The notes: generated by a model not told the origin, from the letters alone. 64,000 bases of DNA from Hyphomicrobiales bacterium (GCA_900471815.1 UICE01000007.1:62001-126000); one strand, 5' to 3'; positions 14,887 to 29,477 are shown, numbered from the stretch's first letter. Numbers and translations are program-made.

Positions 14887-16032
14887 GTGAATTCAGAATT
14901 GAACAGGCCGCTGGGGCGAACCGGCAAAGGGCCGAACGTCAGAGCGGGCAATAAAACGGCAGGGTCATGGATACTGCCCTCGACTGTTTTTACGCTCATG
15001 CTGGTTGCGTCATCCGTAATTTCCTATACCAGCCATCAAGGCTTTCGGCGGCCTGAAGCAAAACCAGCTATCCCCATTGCCACGCAAGCTCCTGCTCCCG
15101 AGCCGATTTCACCTACCCTGCCGAAAACAACAATCTCCAACCAGTTGCCAGGCAATATAGCCAATGAGGTTGCGGGCGGACCAAAGGTCATTGTCGTTGG
15201 TGACCCGGCAAGACGTGCCCAAGACCCTCGAACTGCGCATCTGCCAGAACCGGATTTGCTCGAGCAGTCCCCGCAAGGGCCGCTCCCGATCATTGCGCCG
15301 GATGGGCGTCGTCCGCTTGATGCCTATGCAAGACCATGGTCCGGGGCGCGGGGCGCGCGGGTGGCGATTATTATTGGCGGTTTGGGCCTGTCTCAGACCG
15401 GCTCTCAGAACGCTATCCGCGTCTTGCCGCCGGAAATAACTTTGGCCTTCTCGCCTGAAGGCAATAGCCTTGGCCGCTGGATGCAGGCGGGCCGTCAGGA
15501 AGGCCACGAAATATTGTTGCAATTGCCTCTGGAGCCTTTCGACTATCCGCGGGTGAACCCCGGCCGCAATACACTCACCGTGGATGCACAACCCGCCGCC
15601 ACGATTGAGAACCTGCACAAGACAATGGGACGCATTACCAACTATACGGGCGTCATGAACTATATGGGCGCGCGTTTCACGTCGGAGGCAGCGGCAATGA
15701 CGCCTGTCATGCAGGAGATTACCCGCCGTGGCTTGCTTTATCTGGATGACGGCACCTCGGCACGCAGCCAAGCAGATGCAATTGCCACACAGCAAGGCAC
15801 GCCCTACGCTGCCGCAGACTTGTTAATTGATGCAACGCAGGAGCGCGGCGGCATCCTGAAGAAACTGGATGAACTGGAACGCATTGCACGCGCCAAAGGC
15901 ACCGCGATTGCGACTGGCTCGGCGTTCGATGTAACTGTTGAAGCAGTCGCCGCATGGGCGAATGAAGCCAAAGCGCGTGGCATAGAAATCGTCCCCATAT
16001 CGGCGCTTGTCCGCGATCCGCAAAAGGGCTAG
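14887..16032 (+). CDS. Divergent polysaccharide deacetylase family protein (YibQ-like)
   Basis: About 381 residues with one N-terminal membrane anchor (about 25-45, [20 protein letters not shown]) and a Pro-rich periplasmic linker. A C-terminal domain from about 150 ([36 protein letters not shown] ... [13 protein letters not shown] ... [10 protein letters not shown] ... [10 protein letters not shown]) fits the divergent polysaccharide deacetylase family (formerly DUF610). In many alphaproteobacteria this gene follows envC-ctpA, as here. Its substrate is not established. The start GTG 14887 is my choice over the TTG at 14848; neither has a strong ribosome site. Confidence 0.85.
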   Translation: MNSELNRPLGRTGKGPNVRAGNKTAGSWILPSTVFTLMLVASSVISYTSHQGFRRPEAKPAIPIATQAPAPEPISPTLPKTTISNQLPGNIANEVAGGPKVIVVGDPARRAQDPRTAHLPEPDLLEQSPQGPLPIIAPDGRRPLDAYARPWSGARGARVAIIIGGLGLSQTGSQNAIRVLPPEITLAFSPEGNSLGRWMQAGRQEGHEILLQLPLEPFDYPRVNPGRNTLTVDAQPAATIENLHKTMGRITNYTGVMNYMGARFTSEAAAMTPVMQEITRRGLLYLDDGTSARSQADAIATQQGTPYAAADLLIDATQERGGILKKLDELERIARAKGTAIATGSAFDVTVEAVAAWANEAKARGIEIVPISALVRDPQKG

Positions 16033-16064
16033 CACTCCTCGAACGCGCGCACTGGAGCATCCTC

Positions 16065-16598
16065 ATGAGCAAGAACAAAAAGCCTGTCGACCCACAATCC
16101 CTACCCTACCGCCCCTGTGTCGGCATCATGGTGCTCAACAAGGAAGGACTTGTCTGGGCCGGTCATCGTATCGTCATACCCAATGACGAGATGGATGGGC
16201 AGACCCAGCTTTGGCAAATGCCGCAAGGCGGCATTGATCCAGGTGAAGCTTCGCAACCGGCAGCGCTGCGCGAACTCTACGAAGAAACCGGCATGAAGTC
16301 CGTATCTTTGCTCGCCGAAGCGCCAAACTGGATCAATTATGATCTGCCACCGCATCTGATGGGTGTTGCTCTTAAGGGCAAATATCGCGGCCAGACACAA
16401 AAGTGGTTTGCTTATCGCTTTGAAGGTGACGAAAGCGAGATCGCCATCAACCCGCCGCCCGGCGGACATACCCCCGAATTTGACGAATGGGCATGGAAGC
16501 CAATGGCGCAATTGCCTGATCTGATCGTTCCATTTAAGCGCGCCGTCTATGAAGAGGTTGTCGCCGCGTTCAAGCATTTGGCGGCAAACCCAAGCTAA
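16065..16598 (+). CDS. rppH: RNA pyrophosphohydrolase RppH (IalA-type Nudix)
   Basis: A 177-residue Nudix hydrolase with a complete Nudix box at about residues 55-77 ([20 protein letters not shown] then TGM). It has the RppH/NudH features [15 protein letters not shown] and [10 protein letters not shown]. RppH removes pyrophosphate from 5'-triphosphorylated RNAs and triggers RNase E-dependent decay; homologues also hydrolyse diadenosine polyphosphates. In Bartonella the orthologue is the invasion-associated protein IalA. It starts 32 bases after the deacetylase gene. Confidence 0.94.
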   Translation: MSKNKKPVDPQSLPYRPCVGIMVLNKEGLVWAGHRIVIPNDEMDGQTQLWQMPQGGIDPGEASQPAALRELYEETGMKSVSLLAEAPNWINYDLPPHLMGVALKGKYRGQTQKWFAYRFEGDESEIAINPPPGGHTPEFDEWAWKPMAQLPDLIVPFKRAVYEEVVAAFKHLAANPS

Positions 16599-16626
16599 AG
16601 ACTTTTCCGGTCTAAATAGGAAACCG

Positions 16627-16836
16627 TTCTTTCTCTCGTATGGCGCGGCAATTCACGCACAAGGTGGCGAAGTCGATGTTTATTCATCGTCAGATGCCGC
16701 CTGACAAAGTGATTGGCTGCGAGCCGGACAGTACACCTATCGCACAACCCAAGGCGAACAGCAGACGCTTCAAGAAACGCAATACGGCACTGTAGATTCG
16801 CGACATCGTGGCTCGCGAAAAAGCATAATAAAAAAG
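16627..16836 (+). pseudogene. Possible decayed coding remnant
   Basis: The stretch between rppH and atpC is open in one frame apart from a single TGA. It reads FFLSYGAAIHAQGGEVDVYS, SSDAA, stop, then QSDWLRAGQYTYRTTQGEQQ, TLQETQYGTVDSR. The composition looks protein-like, but there is no ribosome site and no family I can name. It may be a fragment of a lost gene or chance. Confidence 0.25.
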
Positions 16837-16853
16837 CGGGCCAATGCCCGCTT
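16831..16853 (-). terminator. Terminator of atpC
   Basis: On the minus strand AAGCGGGC (16853-16846), loop ATTG, GCCCGCTT (16842-16835), then a run of Ts (TTTTTTATT). It is a classical Rho-independent signal located 27 bases after the atpC stop. Confidence 0.85.
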
Positions 16854-16879
16854 CATCATCATAGCTCATGCTGAAGTAC

Positions 16880-17287
16880 TCAAGCTGCCTTGATGGCTTC
16901 CTGCAATGTTGTCAACTGACCGAGCAGATCTTCCGCACGCGACTTCTCTTCGCGTGTAGTCGCATCTTCGAAGTCTTCCTTGGCGTCCTTGATGCGGTTT
17001 TGCAGTTCATCAGCCTTTATATCGGTGACGTGTACCGCCGATTCCGCGAGAAGAATGCAGCCATCTGGCGTCACATCAACGAAGCCGCCGAAAACAACAT
17101 AGCTGTCGGGCTTTCCATCAGGTGTCTTTACTGTGACGACGCCTGGCTTGATCGTTGCCATCAATGGAGCATGATGAGCCAGGACGGTCATATAGCCTTC
17201 CGTGCCCGGAACAACGACTTCAATGACCTGCTCCGAAAGAAGCAGGCGTTCTGGCGAGACGAGTTCAAACTGGAAGGCTTCAGCCAT
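16880..17287 (-). CDS. atpC: ATP synthase F1 epsilon subunit
   Basis: A 135-residue subunit with the N-terminal beta sandwich (FQFELVSPERLLLSEQVIEVVVPGTEGYMTVLAHHAPLMATIKPG) and C-terminal helical hairpin of F1 epsilon. It links gamma to the c-ring and can inhibit ATP hydrolysis. The start is ATG 17287; a GTG nine bases upstream is possible. Unlike the other F1 genes it is separated from atpD by 232 bases that hold a hairpin and a repeat, so it may be expressed at a different level. Confidence 0.95.
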   Translation of the reverse strand: MAEAFQFELVSPERLLLSEQVIEVVVPGTEGYMTVLAHHAPLMATIKPGVVTVKTPDGKPDSYVVFGGFVDVTPDGCILLAESAVHVTDIKADELQNRIKDAKEDFEDATTREEKSRAEDLLGQLTTLQEAIKAA

Positions 17288-17311
17288 GATATCCACTCAA
17301 TTCCTGTGATT

Positions 17312-17415
17312 TAGAGCGCTTGACGTCTTGATGGATCAAAACTGCACTCTAAGCCTTTGTTCCTACGCAACTCCGGACGCAAAACCGTTTCACATTTTTG
17401 CTGGTATTGCTTTAG
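17312..17415. repeat. Interspersed repeat of about 104 bases between atpD and atpC
   Basis: The segment begins TAGAGCGCTTGA and ends TGGTATTGCTTTAG, with an internal GACGCAAAACCG...TTTTTGCTGG. Its ends are near-complementary (TAGAGC with GCTTTA). The layout resembles a mosaic intergenic repeat I remember as very common in Hyphomicrobiales. Copy number cannot be tested here. Confidence 0.4.
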
Positions 17416-17485
17416 ACCCGATCAGTTCAAGCAATTGCAAAACGCGGGAATAGGTTTCCCAATAGAAATTGCCAAATTAGATAGA

Positions 17486-17507
17486 AAAGGGCGGGCCGTA
17501 GCCCGCC
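17486..17507 (-). terminator. Hairpin after atpD
   Basis: GGCGGGC (17490-17496) pairs with GCCCGCC (17501-17507), loop CGTA. On the minus strand the stem is followed by CCTTTTC, and it lies 12 bases after the atpD stop. It probably ends or attenuates the atpHAGD transcript before atpC. Confidence 0.6.
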
Positions 17508-17519
17508 ATCATTTCCGAA

Positions 17520-19145
<1,626 letters not shown>

Positions 19146-19157
19146 TTACCTTCGCGA

Positions 19158-20036
19158 TTAGAGCGCTTCCGCGCCCGAAATGATTTCAATCAGTTCTTTG
19201 GTGATCTGGGCCTGACGCTGGCGGTTATACGACATTGTCAGCTTGTTGATCATGTCACCGGCGTTGCGGGTTGCGTTGTCCATGGCGGACATACGCGCAC
19301 CCTGTTCCGATGCCGCGTTTTCAAGGAGAGCGCGGAAAACCTGGACAGAAATATTGCGTGGGATCAGGTCGCCGAGAATGGCAGCCGGATCCGGTTCATA
19401 TTCATAGACTGCATCGCCCGCGGTTTCCGGTTCGGCATCGCCAATGGCGCTGGCCGGAATCAGCTGCTGTGCAGTTGGAATCTGCGAAATCACAGACTTG
19501 AACTCGGAATAGAACAATGTAGCGACATCAAAAGCGCCTTCATTGTAAAGTCCGATGATCTTGTGACCGATCTCGTCAGCATTGGTGAAACCAACCTGCT
19601 TCACTTCACGCAGATTAACGTGATCGATGATAAGCTTGCCAAGATCGCGGCGCAGAATGTCCGCGCCCTTCTTGCCAACGGTGATGATTTTCACCGTCTT
19701 GCCGTCAGCAAGCAAGCGGCGGGTATGGTCACGGGCCAAACGCGCAATCTGCGAGTTGAAACCGCCGCAAAGTCCGCGTTCCGATGTGCAGACAATCAAC
19801 AGGTGCACATCGTCCTTGCCGGTTCCACTCATCAGTACCGGGGCATCATCACCATCCACATTGGAAGCAATATTCGCCAAAACCGCAGCCATACGCTGCG
19901 AGTAAGGGCGCGCGGCTTCTGCAGCTTCCTGCGCACGACGCAGCTTCGCCGCGGCGACCATCTGCATCGCCTTGGTGATTTTCTGCGTCGCCTTGACCGA
20001 GGCGATCCGGTTTCTCAGATCCTTTAACGAAGGCAT
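19158..20036 (-). CDS. atpG: ATP synthase F1 gamma subunit
   Basis: The 292-residue central stalk subunit: N-terminal [20 protein letters not shown] followed by [17 protein letters not shown]-terminal [20 protein letters not shown] then [17 protein letters not shown]. It rotates within the alpha3beta3 ring. It is 19 bases from atpA and 18 from atpD, in one operon. Confidence 0.97.
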   Translation of the reverse strand: MPSLKDLRNRIASVKATQKITKAMQMVAAAKLRRAQEAAEAARPYSQRMAAVLANIASNVDGDDAPVLMSGTGKDDVHLLIVCTSERGLCGGFNSQIARLARDHTRRLLADGKTVKIITVGKKGADILRRDLGKLIIDHVNLREVKQVGFTNADEIGHKIIGLYNEGAFDVATLFYSEFKSVISQIPTAQQLIPASAIGDAEPETAGDAVYEYEPDPAAILGDLIPRNISVQVFRALLENAASEQGARMSAMDNATRNAGDMINKLTMSYNRQRQAQITKELIEIISGAEAL

Positions 20037-20055
20037 CCGTTCATCCCGTCAGTGG

Positions 20056-22145
<2,090 letters not shown>

Positions 22146-22389
22146 GAACGACAAGCTCTCTGCGTTTTGGCCAAAAATCGGGCGACCTGAAGGGATTTCG
22201 GGTCAAATCTTTGGCATTATTGATTTTTTTAACCTCAGAACATGACCCGAAGGCCATCCCTGACGAGATTTGATTGCCGTCTAGCATAGGAATACCGGAC
22301 TCGCAACACGGGAATCCGGTAAAATGGCGATCAGAATTGCCTGAACTCTGGATAATCTTGAGTCAACTATTCCACTCTGGCCTTTCTGA
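22146..22389. promoter_or_regulatory. Upstream region of the atp operon
   Basis: This gap of about 240 bases separates atpH from the 3' end of the DUF4345-like gene. It must hold the atpHAGDC promoter. I saw no clear -35/-10 pair, no terminator for the gene to the right and no ORF or RNA gene. Confidence 0.35.
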
Positions 22390-22779
22390 CTATGCGATAA
22401 AGCCGAAAGCAAAGAGCAATGGACCTGCGGCAAGGGCCAGTTCAATAATGACCATTACCCAGTTGTAAATCGTATTGCCACGATCTGACATCATCGAGAT
22501 CAGGCGACCGAAAAGCGTAATTCCCCAGGATACGCCCAAAGCGATCCACAAAAAGGGCTGCGAGAAAATCAGCGCGGAGAGGCCAAGGCCGAGATAAAAA
22601 CCGGCAAGCGGGCCACGAACCGCCGAAAGAGCTTCCGGATGCGCGGGAACAGTTTGGAGGCGCAAAACTTTCAAGGCTATGCGCGGCGCAAAAAACAGGA
22701 TGATACCGAACGCCACAGTGATGGCCGCAGATAACCAGGCCATCCACTCCCCCTGACTTGCCGGCCAGTAAAATTCCAT
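22390..22779 (-). CDS. DUF4345-like four-helix membrane protein
   Basis: A 129-residue protein with four hydrophobic helices at about residues 12-32, 48-72, 75-95 and 103-128 (AAITVAFGIILFFAPRIALKVL; PLAGFYLGLGLSALIF; PFLWIALGVSWGITLFGRL; WVMVIIELALAAGPLLFAFGF). This resembles the DUF4345 family of unknown function. The start is ATG 22779 with AAAGGG upstream. It lies between priA and the atp operon on the same strand. Confidence 0.7.
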   Translation of the reverse strand: MEFYWPASQGEWMAWLSAAITVAFGIILFFAPRIALKVLRLQTVPAHPEALSAVRGPLAGFYLGLGLSALIFSQPFLWIALGVSWGITLFGRLISMMSDRGNTIYNWVMVIIELALAAGPLLFAFGFIA

Positions 22780-22870
22780 TTCTTGCACCCTTTTCTAAAC
22801 AAACAACTCGACCGCTTATAGATCACCGGACGGTCCGATGCTCTAACAGCCCCTCTTATAGCGCCGCGTT

Positions 22871-22990
22871 AAAACTTGTCATGGGGCGGCGAAAATGGTG
22901 ATTTTCGAACCACGGAGCGGAATGTACTTTGGGGTACATGAGCACCGTAGTGCAGAAAAGCGCCATTTGCAGCCCTCCATGACGGGTTTT
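22871..22990. repeat. Long imperfect palindrome, Bru-RS-like, copy A
   Basis: About 120 bases fold on themselves: AAAACTTGTCATGG (22871-22884) faces the complement of CCATGACGGGTTTT (22977-22990). Internal arms GGCGAAAATGG and GCCATTTGC pair in turn, with ATGTAC/GTACAT at the apex (22922-22939). It is clearly homologous to the element at 29230-29374. It ends on the last codons of priA. Size and structure recall the Bru-RS elements reported in Brucella; that identity is inferred. Confidence 0.65.
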
Positions 22991-25172
22991 ATAGGAAACT
23001 CTGCGGATCAATATCAACCTGCACCCTAATCGACCCTCTTTCTTTTGGACCGGCACCCAGCATCGCGCGGATAAAGCCCTGAATGTCCGCTTTGCGTGTG
23101 CCGTGGATAAGCAACCGGAAGCGATGACGGCCCCGCACCAGCGCCAACGGCGCTTCTGCCGGGCCCAAAACATTGATCTGTTGTGATGTGGGCGCGGCGC
23201 GGCGCAGGGCGCGCGCATGCGCCTCTGCCTCCGGCCTTGTGGCTGCGGAGATAATCAATGCTCCAAGCCGTCCGAACGGCGGAAGGCCAGAGCGTTCCCG
23301 CTCTTCTATTTCCCGATCATAGAAAGCCTGGGCATCGCCCGAAACGATCGCGCGCATCACAGGATGATCAGGCTGATAGGTTTGCAACAGGCCGGTACTT
23401 TTCTTACCCGTTCTTCCGGCACGGCCTGTCACCTGATTGAGGAGTTGGAAAGTACGTTCCGCAGCACGCGGGTCGCCATTGGCCAATCCGAGATCGGCAT
23501 CGACCACCCCGACCAGCGTCATATTGGGGAAATTATGCCCCTTGGCGACAAGCTGCGTGCCGATCACAATATCGGCCTCGCCGCGCGCAATGGCATCAAG
23601 CTCCAGTCGCAGGCGCTTCACGCCCATCAAATCTGATGACAGCACGATAATCCGTGCATCCGGAAACGTCTTTTCGGCTTCTTCCGCGATACGCTCGACC
23701 CCTGGCCCGCAGGCGACAAGATGATCGAACGTCCCACAGGACGGGCAGGCATCCGGCTTGGGTTCATGATGTCCGCATTGATGGCAGACTAGTTGCCCGC
23801 GAAACCTGTGTTCGACAAGCCAGCTGGAGCAACAGGGGCATTGGAAACGATGGCCGCAAACCCTGCAAAGGGTTAGAGGTGCGTAACCGCGCCTATTGAG
23901 AAAGAGCAGCGATTGCTCTTTGCGCTGTAATGTTTGATTGACCGCCTCGACCAGTGCGGGCGACAGAAACCCGCCCGGACGCGGCGGCGATTTGCGCATG
24001 TCGATGGCGCGTAGATTAGGCATCGCCGCCTCAGCATAACGCCCGGTCAGGCGTATGCGGGTATATTTGCCCTGTATCGCATTGACCTGACTTTCAATTG
24101 ACGGTGTTGCCGAGGCAAGAATCACGGGAAAATTGCCGATATGCCCACGCACCACGGCCATGTCCCGCGCATTATAGAACACCCTGTCTTCCTGCTTGTA
24201 GGCAGAGTCATGCTCTTCATCGACAATGATCAGGCCAAGATCATTGAATGGCAGAAACAGTGCTGACCGCGCGCCCGCCACAACCCGGACCTGTCCTTCC
24301 ATCACCTGCCGCCAGACACGCTCGCGTGTTTTTGGCGCAAGGTCCGAATGCCACTCCGCAGGCTTGGTTCCGAAACGGTCGTGGAAACGATCGAGGAATT
24401 GCTGCGTCAGCGCGATTTCCGGCAAAAGGATCAACACCTGCTTGCCCTGCTCGATCGCCTTGGCAAGCGCTTCGAAATAGACTTCGGTCTTGCCCGAGCC
24501 GGTCACGCCATCAAGCAGAGTGACCGAAAAGTCCTTGCTCGATACTGCTTCCACGAGCCTGTCGGCAGCTTCGGCCTGATCGCTGGAAAGAACCGCTTTG
24601 GCATAATTGATATCCGGCGCAGCCACGATGGGACGCGGCGGGATCATCACCTGCTCAAACACGCCAGCCGTATGAAGGCCATCGATCACGGTAGCGGAAA
24701 CACCGGCAGCATGGGCAAGGCCCGTGCGGGTCCACGCCATGCCGTCTTCGGCAAGCTCAAGAACGCGGGCGCGTGCCCCCGTCATCCGCTCCGGCTCCCT
24801 GCCCGAAAAGCGCAAGCCCGGCACATGTGGCTCGGGGTCGAATGCAGCGGGAACTCGCAAGACCATGCGCGCCACCATTCCCGGCGGCGAAATCGTATAA
24901 TCGGCGGCCCAGCGCATAAAGCGCATCATGCCATCATCAACAGGAGGGCAATCGAAAAGCTCCGAAATTGGCCGCAATTTCTTGGCAGAAATATCATCGG
25001 TAACATCGCTCGTGACGATGCCCGCCACTTCGCGCGGGCCCAGCGGCACACGTACGATTGATCCCGGCTTTACATCCATTCCCTCCGGCACGGCATAGCT
25101 ATAGGGCCGCTCTGCCGGCATAGGCACGAGCACCGGAACGATTTTTTGCGGGAGGCGCGAATCTTCACTCAT
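22989..25172 (-). CDS. priA: Primosomal replication restart helicase PriA
   Basis: A 727-residue 3'-to-5' DNA helicase that reloads the replisome at stalled forks. It has an N-terminal 3'BD (about residues 10-110), Walker [19 protein letters not shown] box [16 protein letters not shown], helicase motifs and the inserted zinc-binding cysteines ([20 protein letters not shown] ... LVCHQCG ... CPSCG). The start is ATG 25172 ([10 protein letters not shown]); the longer frame to 25235 runs into the fsa promoter region. It is divergent from the transaldolase gene, a common arrangement in rhizobia. Confidence 0.96.
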   Translation of the reverse strand: MSEDSRLPQKIVPVLVPMPAERPYSYAVPEGMDVKPGSIVRVPLGPREVAGIVTSDVTDDISAKKLRPISELFDCPPVDDGMMRFMRWAADYTISPPGMVARMVLRVPAAFDPEPHVPGLRFSGREPERMTGARARVLELAEDGMAWTRTGLAHAAGVSATVIDGLHTAGVFEQVMIPPRPIVAAPDINYAKAVLSSDQAEAADRLVEAVSSKDFSVTLLDGVTGSGKTEVYFEALAKAIEQGKQVLILLPEIALTQQFLDRFHDRFGTKPAEWHSDLAPKTRERVWRQVMEGQVRVVAGARSALFLPFNDLGLIIVDEEHDSAYKQEDRVFYNARDMAVVRGHIGNFPVILASATPSIESQVNAIQGKYTRIRLTGRYAEAAMPNLRAIDMRKSPPRPGGFLSPALVEAVNQTLQRKEQSLLFLNRRGYAPLTLCRVCGHRFQCPCCSSWLVEHRFRGQLVCHQCGHHEPKPDACPSCGTFDHLVACGPGVERIAEEAEKTFPDARIIVLSSDLMGVKRLRLELDAIARGEADIVIGTQLVAKGHNFPNMTLVGVVDADLGLANGDPRAAERTFQLLNQVTGRAGRTGKKSTGLLQTYQPDHPVMRAIVSGDAQAFYDREIEERERSGLPPFGRLGALIISAATRPEAEAHARALRRAAPTSQQINVLGPAEAPLALVRGRHRFRLLIHGTRKADIQGFIRAMLGAGPKERGSIRVQVDIDPQSFL

Positions 25173-25277
25173 ATGTGCGTGACCTTGACGCGGCTTTGGT
25201 CTAAAGAAAAGCCACTTTCCGGAGATATATCCCATCTCCTCTCCAGACCAGCTGTCATATTAGGAAGGAATGCCCCA

Positions 25278-25931
25278 ATGAAGTTTTTTGTCGATACTGC
25301 CGATGTTAAGGATATCCGCGAGCTTAACGACCTAGGACTGGTCGATGGCGTTACGACGAACCCTTCGCTCATTCTCAAATCCGGCCGCAGCATTCTCGAA
25401 GTCACCAAGGAAATCTGCAGCATCGTCAAGGGACCTGTCTCTGCAGAAGTTGCTGCCGTGGAATATGAGCAGATGATGAAGGAAGCCGCGGTTCTTGCCA
25501 AGATTGCCGACAATATCTGCATCAAGGTTCCGCTGACGCTTGACGGTCTTCGCGCTTGCAAGGCGCTTCGCTCCGACGGTCATCTCGTCAACGTCACCCT
25601 GTGCTTCTCCGCCAATCAGGCGCTTCTTGCTGCCAAGGCCGGTGCAAGCTTCATCTCCCCCTTCATTGGCCGTATTGACGATATTGGCATTGACGGCATG
25701 GAGCTGATCTCCGAAATCCGCACCATCTATGACAATTACGACTATCCGACTGAAATTCTTGCTGCGTCTGTGCGCACCGTCAACCACGTCAAGAGCGCGG
25801 CATTGATCGGCGCTGATGTCGTCACAGCACCGCCTGCCACTTTGAAGGCGTTGGTCAAGCACCCGCTGACAGATAAGGGCCTCGAAACATTCCTGGCCGA
25901 TTGGGCAAAGACAGGCCAATCCATCGCTTAG
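25278..25931 (+). CDS. Transaldolase / fructose-6-phosphate aldolase type (TalC/Fsa)
   Basis: A 217-residue class I aldolase of the short transaldolase subfamily: [29 protein letters not shown], the Schiff-base Lys in NICIKVPLT, and a C-terminal [20 protein letters not shown]. Members are transaldolases of the pentose phosphate pathway or fructose-6-phosphate aldolases, which sequence alone does not separate here. The AGGAAGGA site (25262-25269) fixes the start. Confidence 0.93.
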   Translation: MKFFVDTADVKDIRELNDLGLVDGVTTNPSLILKSGRSILEVTKEICSIVKGPVSAEVAAVEYEQMMKEAAVLAKIADNICIKVPLTLDGLRACKALRSDGHLVNVTLCFSANQALLAAKAGASFISPFIGRIDDIGIDGMELISEIRTIYDNYDYPTEILAASVRTVNHVKSAALIGADVVTAPPATLKALVKHPLTDKGLETFLADWAKTGQSIA

Positions 25932-25952
25932 TTTGATCTGATCTATAAATAC

Positions 25953-25990
25953 AAAAACGCCCGCCTTGTTCAATCAAGGCGGGCGTTTTT
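25953..25990. terminator. Bidirectional terminator between fsa and lptE
   Basis: AAAAACGCCCGCCTTG and its complement form a perfect 16-bp stem with a 6-base loop, flanked by A and T runs on both sides. It can therefore serve the transaldolase gene and the convergent leuS-lptE operon. Confidence 0.9.
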
Positions 25991-26011
25991 GTTAGGCAAG
26001 AGATTTTCAAA

Positions 26012-26593
26012 TCAAAATTTGGAAAGGTCCTGTGCGACACTCAGGTTCAGTGCCTCGGCCAGTTCACGTGCGGCACGATTATTTGCGTCGCGCGCTGCAC
26101 GGGTGGCCGCAAAACGCTGCCGTGGCGAATCATAATTCGACGTCACAATTCTCGTTCCCTGACCAACAACCTGCCCGTCTGACGTCCGCTTCAAAACGTA
26201 AGTGCCGGTCATGCGGATCAAGCCCGCCGTCGGCTGGCCTGATTTATCATTGGTCGCGTTCTGGATAAGGGCCAGAGAAAGATCCTTCGAACTCACACCG
26301 AGCTGCAGCGAATATGCGGGACTTGCTGGCTGACCAGCACCACCTGCAAACAGGAAGATCAAATGGTTCCGCACCTCCTGCGTAACGCGGTCGCCAGGCT
26401 GGTTGATGGAAACACTCGCAAGCTTGGAGCGCATGCTGCCATCGACACCGACGCTGCTGCCGACAGCAGGACCGGCATCAGAATAAAGCGGGCGCACCTG
26501 ACAGCCACTGGCAACCAGCGCCAATCCTACAACGCATAGGGATAACAAACGCTTGGAGCTAAAGCCCTGCATCCAACGATCAGACAACGACAT
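26012..26593 (-). CDS. lptE: LPS-assembly lipoprotein LptE
   Basis: A 193-residue outer-membrane lipoprotein. Its signal peptide ends in the lipobox LVASGCQ ([17 protein letters not shown]), followed by VRPLYS, typical of alphaproteobacterial LptE. LptE plugs the LptD barrel that inserts LPS in the outer leaflet. The ATG at 26593 overlaps the leuS end by 14 bases, the usual leuS-lptE coupling. The holA gene that often follows is absent here. Confidence 0.9.
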   Translation of the reverse strand: MSLSDRWMQGFSSKRLLSLCVVGLALVASGCQVRPLYSDAGPAVGSSVGVDGSMRSKLASVSINQPGDRVTQEVRNHLIFLFAGGAGQPASPAYSLQLGVSSKDLSLALIQNATNDKSGQPTAGLIRMTGTYVLKRTSDGQVVGQGTRIVTSNYDSPRQRFAATRAARDANNRAARELAEALNLSVAQDLSKF

Positions 26594-29198
26594 TGATGAT
26601 CCTCTGCGGTACAATAATGACTTTCTTCGGCGAATTGCCATTCAACGCTGTCTGCACGAAATCAAGTGCAAGCACGGCCTTTTCGACCGTCAATTGATCC
26701 GCATCGCGGGCAATTGTCAAATCCCCGCGCTTCTTTCCGTTGATCTGCACGGGCATGGTGACATCGTTCTCGACAATCAATGCCGGATCGAACTGAGGCC
26801 ACGGACGGTGCGCAATCAAATCCTGCCCGTCCAACGCTTTCCAGCATTCTTCGGCCAAGTGCGGCATCATCGGCGCAATCATCGAAAGCAGCATTTCCGT
26901 GGCCTGACGGCAAGCGCCGGTCAACGCAGCATCTGCTTCGCCTGCGGCAATTTTTTGCAAGGGACCAGCCAAAAGATTCACCAGCTCATAGAGACGGGCC
27001 ACGGCTTTGTTGAAGCCCAGTTTCTCCAGGTCTTCGCCAACCAGCTTGACTGTCCGGTGGGCCACCTTGGAAATCTGCAAGGCGTCACCGTCAGTCGCTG
27101 CCACTGGCGCCACACCTTTCAGGCTCTCTGCTGCCTCCGATACCAGCCGCCAAACGCGCTGCACAAAACGGTGCGCGCCTTCTGCTCCCGCTTCTGTCCA
27201 GATGACATCGCGTTCGGGCGGTGAATCGGACAGCATGAACCATCGGGCTGTATCAGCACCGTAGGAAGCAATAATATCATCTGGATCGACAACGTTTTTC
27301 TTCGACTTCGACATTTTCTCGATCGAGCCGACTTCGACTTCCTCGCCCGTGGCAAGCAAGACCGCGCGGCGCTTGCCATCGATTTCTTCCAGTCTGATTT
27401 CAGCCGGGGTAACCCAGCCTTCCTTGCCCTTATAAGTCTCGTGCACGACCATGCCTTGGGTGAACAGACCCTTGAAAGGCTCGCAAATGTCCAGATGACC
27501 GGCAACTTTCATCGCCCGCGTAAAGAAGCGCGAATAAAGCAAGTGCAAAATGGCGTGCTCGATGCCGCCAATATATTGATCGACCGGCAGCCAATGATTG
27601 GCAATTTTCGGATTGGTCGGTTCATTTTCCCATGGCGCCGTAAAGCGTGCGAAATACCAGGATGAGTCGACGAATGTATCCATCGTGTCGGTTTCGCGGC
27701 GCGCAGCCTTGCCGCATTTCGGGCAATTGACATGACGCCATGTTGGATGACGATCCAGCGGATTGCCGGGACGGTCAAATTCCACATCGTCGGGGAGCTT
27801 CACCGGCAAGTCAGCTTTTGGCACAGGCACCACACCGCAATCATCGCAATGGATCATGGGGATCGGGCATCCCCAGTAACGCTGGCGGGAAATACCCCAG
27901 TCGCGCAGACGGAAATTGACCTTGCGTTCGCCTTGCGGGCGATTGCCGATTGTCTGATTCTCCAGCTTTTTTGCAACCTCGTCAAAGGCCTCAGCAGGTG
28001 TCAACCCATCCAGAAAACGTGAATTGATCATCACGCCATCATCCACATAGGCCGTCTCTGTTACCTGGAAGGTCGCAGCATCCGCATCCTTCGGCATGAC
28101 AACCGGCACCACCGGCAAACCATATTTATTGGCAAAATCCAGATCGCGCTGATCGCCGGAAGGACAGCCGAAAATCGCGCCCGTGCCATAGTCCATCAGG
28201 ACGAAATTGGCGACATAGACCGGCAATGTCCAGCTCGCATCCAGCGGATGGACAACGCGCAGGCCCGTATCTAAACCCTTCTTCTCAGCCGTTTCCAGGG
28301 CAGCAACGGAGGTTCCCGCACGGCGGCATTCCTCATTGAATTCCGCCAGAGCAGCATTGTGCTCAGCGGCTTTTTTCGCCAGCGGATGATCCGCAGCAAT
28401 CGCAATGAATGAGGCACCGAACAGCGTATCGGGGCGGGTTGTGTAGACTTCGATCTCGCTAGCTTCGGACGTGGCTGACGTCTCAACCAGCGCCCAGCGG
28501 ATCAGCATGCCTTCCGATTTGCCGATCCAGTTGCGCTGCATCAGGCGCACCTTGTCCGGCCATTGGTCCAGCCCGTCCAGCGCGCTCAGCAATTCTTCGT
28601 TGAAGTCGGTGATCTTGAAAAACCACTGCGTCAGCTCACGTTGCTCAACCAGAGCGCCGGAACGCCAGCCGCGTCCGTCAATGACCTGCTCATTGGCAAG
28701 CACCGTCATATCCTCCGGATCCCAATTGACCTTGGAGGATTTGCGCGTCACGAGCCCCTTCTCAACGAAATCGAGGAAAAGCATCTGCTGGCGGTGATAA
28801 TATTCAACATCGCATGTTGCGAATTCACGCGACCAGTCGAGTGACAGGCCCATGGACTTCAACTGTTTGCGCATCGAATCAATGTTCTGATAGGTCCAGG
28901 TTTTCGGGTGAACCTTGTTCTGCATCGCTGCATTTTCGGCAGGCATGCCAAAAGCATCCCAGCCCATCGGGTGCAGGACATTGAAGCCTTTGGCACGTTT
29001 GTAGCGCGCTACAACATCGCCCATGGCATAGTTGCGCACGTGACCCATGTGGATACGGCCCGATGGATAGGGAAACATTTCCAGCACGTAATAAGGATCA
29101 CGCGGATCATCATTGCTGGTTTCAAAGAGCTTGGCGTCGTCCCAAACTTTCTGCCAGTGCTTTTCTGCCACACGCGGGTTGTAACGTTCGGTTGCCAT
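26580..29198 (-). CDS. leuS: Leucyl-tRNA synthetase
   Basis: An 872-residue class I synthetase: HIGH motif [15 protein letters not shown] (about residue 45), a CP1 editing domain in the middle, KMSKSKKN (about residue 630) and a C-terminal anticodon-binding helical domain. It charges tRNA-Leu in the cytoplasm. It is the first gene of leuS-lptE. Confidence 0.97.
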   Translation of the reverse strand: MATERYNPRVAEKHWQKVWDDAKLFETSNDDPRDPYYVLEMFPYPSGRIHMGHVRNYAMGDVVARYKRAKGFNVLHPMGWDAFGMPAENAAMQNKVHPKTWTYQNIDSMRKQLKSMGLSLDWSREFATCDVEYYHRQQMLFLDFVEKGLVTRKSSKVNWDPEDMTVLANEQVIDGRGWRSGALVEQRELTQWFFKITDFNEELLSALDGLDQWPDKVRLMQRNWIGKSEGMLIRWALVETSATSEASEIEVYTTRPDTLFGASFIAIAADHPLAKKAAEHNAALAEFNEECRRAGTSVAALETAEKKGLDTGLRVVHPLDASWTLPVYVANFVLMDYGTGAIFGCPSGDQRDLDFANKYGLPVVPVVMPKDADAATFQVTETAYVDDGVMINSRFLDGLTPAEAFDEVAKKLENQTIGNRPQGERKVNFRLRDWGISRQRYWGCPIPMIHCDDCGVVPVPKADLPVKLPDDVEFDRPGNPLDRHPTWRHVNCPKCGKAARRETDTMDTFVDSSWYFARFTAPWENEPTNPKIANHWLPVDQYIGGIEHAILHLLYSRFFTRAMKVAGHLDICEPFKGLFTQGMVVHETYKGKEGWVTPAEIRLEEIDGKRRAVLLATGEEVEVGSIEKMSKSKKNVVDPDDIIASYGADTARWFMLSDSPPERDVIWTEAGAEGAHRFVQRVWRLVSEAAESLKGVAPVAATDGDALQISKVAHRTVKLVGEDLEKLGFNKAVARLYELVNLLAGPLQKIAAGEADAALTGACRQATEMLLSMIAPMMPHLAEECWKALDGQDLIAHRPWPQFDPALIVENDVTMPVQINGKKRGDLTIARDADQLTVEKAVLALDFVQTALNGNSPKKVIIVPQRIINVVV

Positions 29199-29229
29199 GA
29201 ACGGGATTCTCTTGCAAAGGATACTGGAT

Positions 29230-29374
29230 TAGGGTGCGTCGAAGTTCAGGTCAGGGTGAGCCGAAAATGGTAGTTTTCGAGAACCGGAACGGAGTGAACT
29301 TTTGGTTCATGAGTACCGGAAGCACAGAAAAGTGCCATTTGCAGGCCACCATGGCGTGAATCTCGCACACCCTA
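29230..29374. repeat. Long imperfect palindrome, Bru-RS-like, copy B
   Basis: It spans from TAGGGTGCG (29230) to CGCACACCCTA (29364-29374). The central part runs from GAAAATGG (29263) through GGAACGGAGTGAACTTTTGG and CATGAGTACCG to CAGAAAAGTGCCATTTGCAG. It shares most bases with copy A at 22871-22990. It fills the leader between leuS and yggS. The two copies show a family dispersed in intergenic positions. Confidence 0.65.
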
Positions 29375-29477
29375 GTTGGGCGGACCTTCACCACGTATTA
29401 AGTGAACCGTCAACCACTTGAGACTTTCGGGCGGGCGAAAACCGGCTCGAACCATATAAATAGGAACAGAACCTGCC

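Noticed and set aside
29286-29310. GGAAC in repeat copy B as an EcfG-type promoter
   Set aside because: No GTT at 16 or 17 bases; part of the palindromic repeat. The same holds for GGAAC near 30202, 41248 and 63131.
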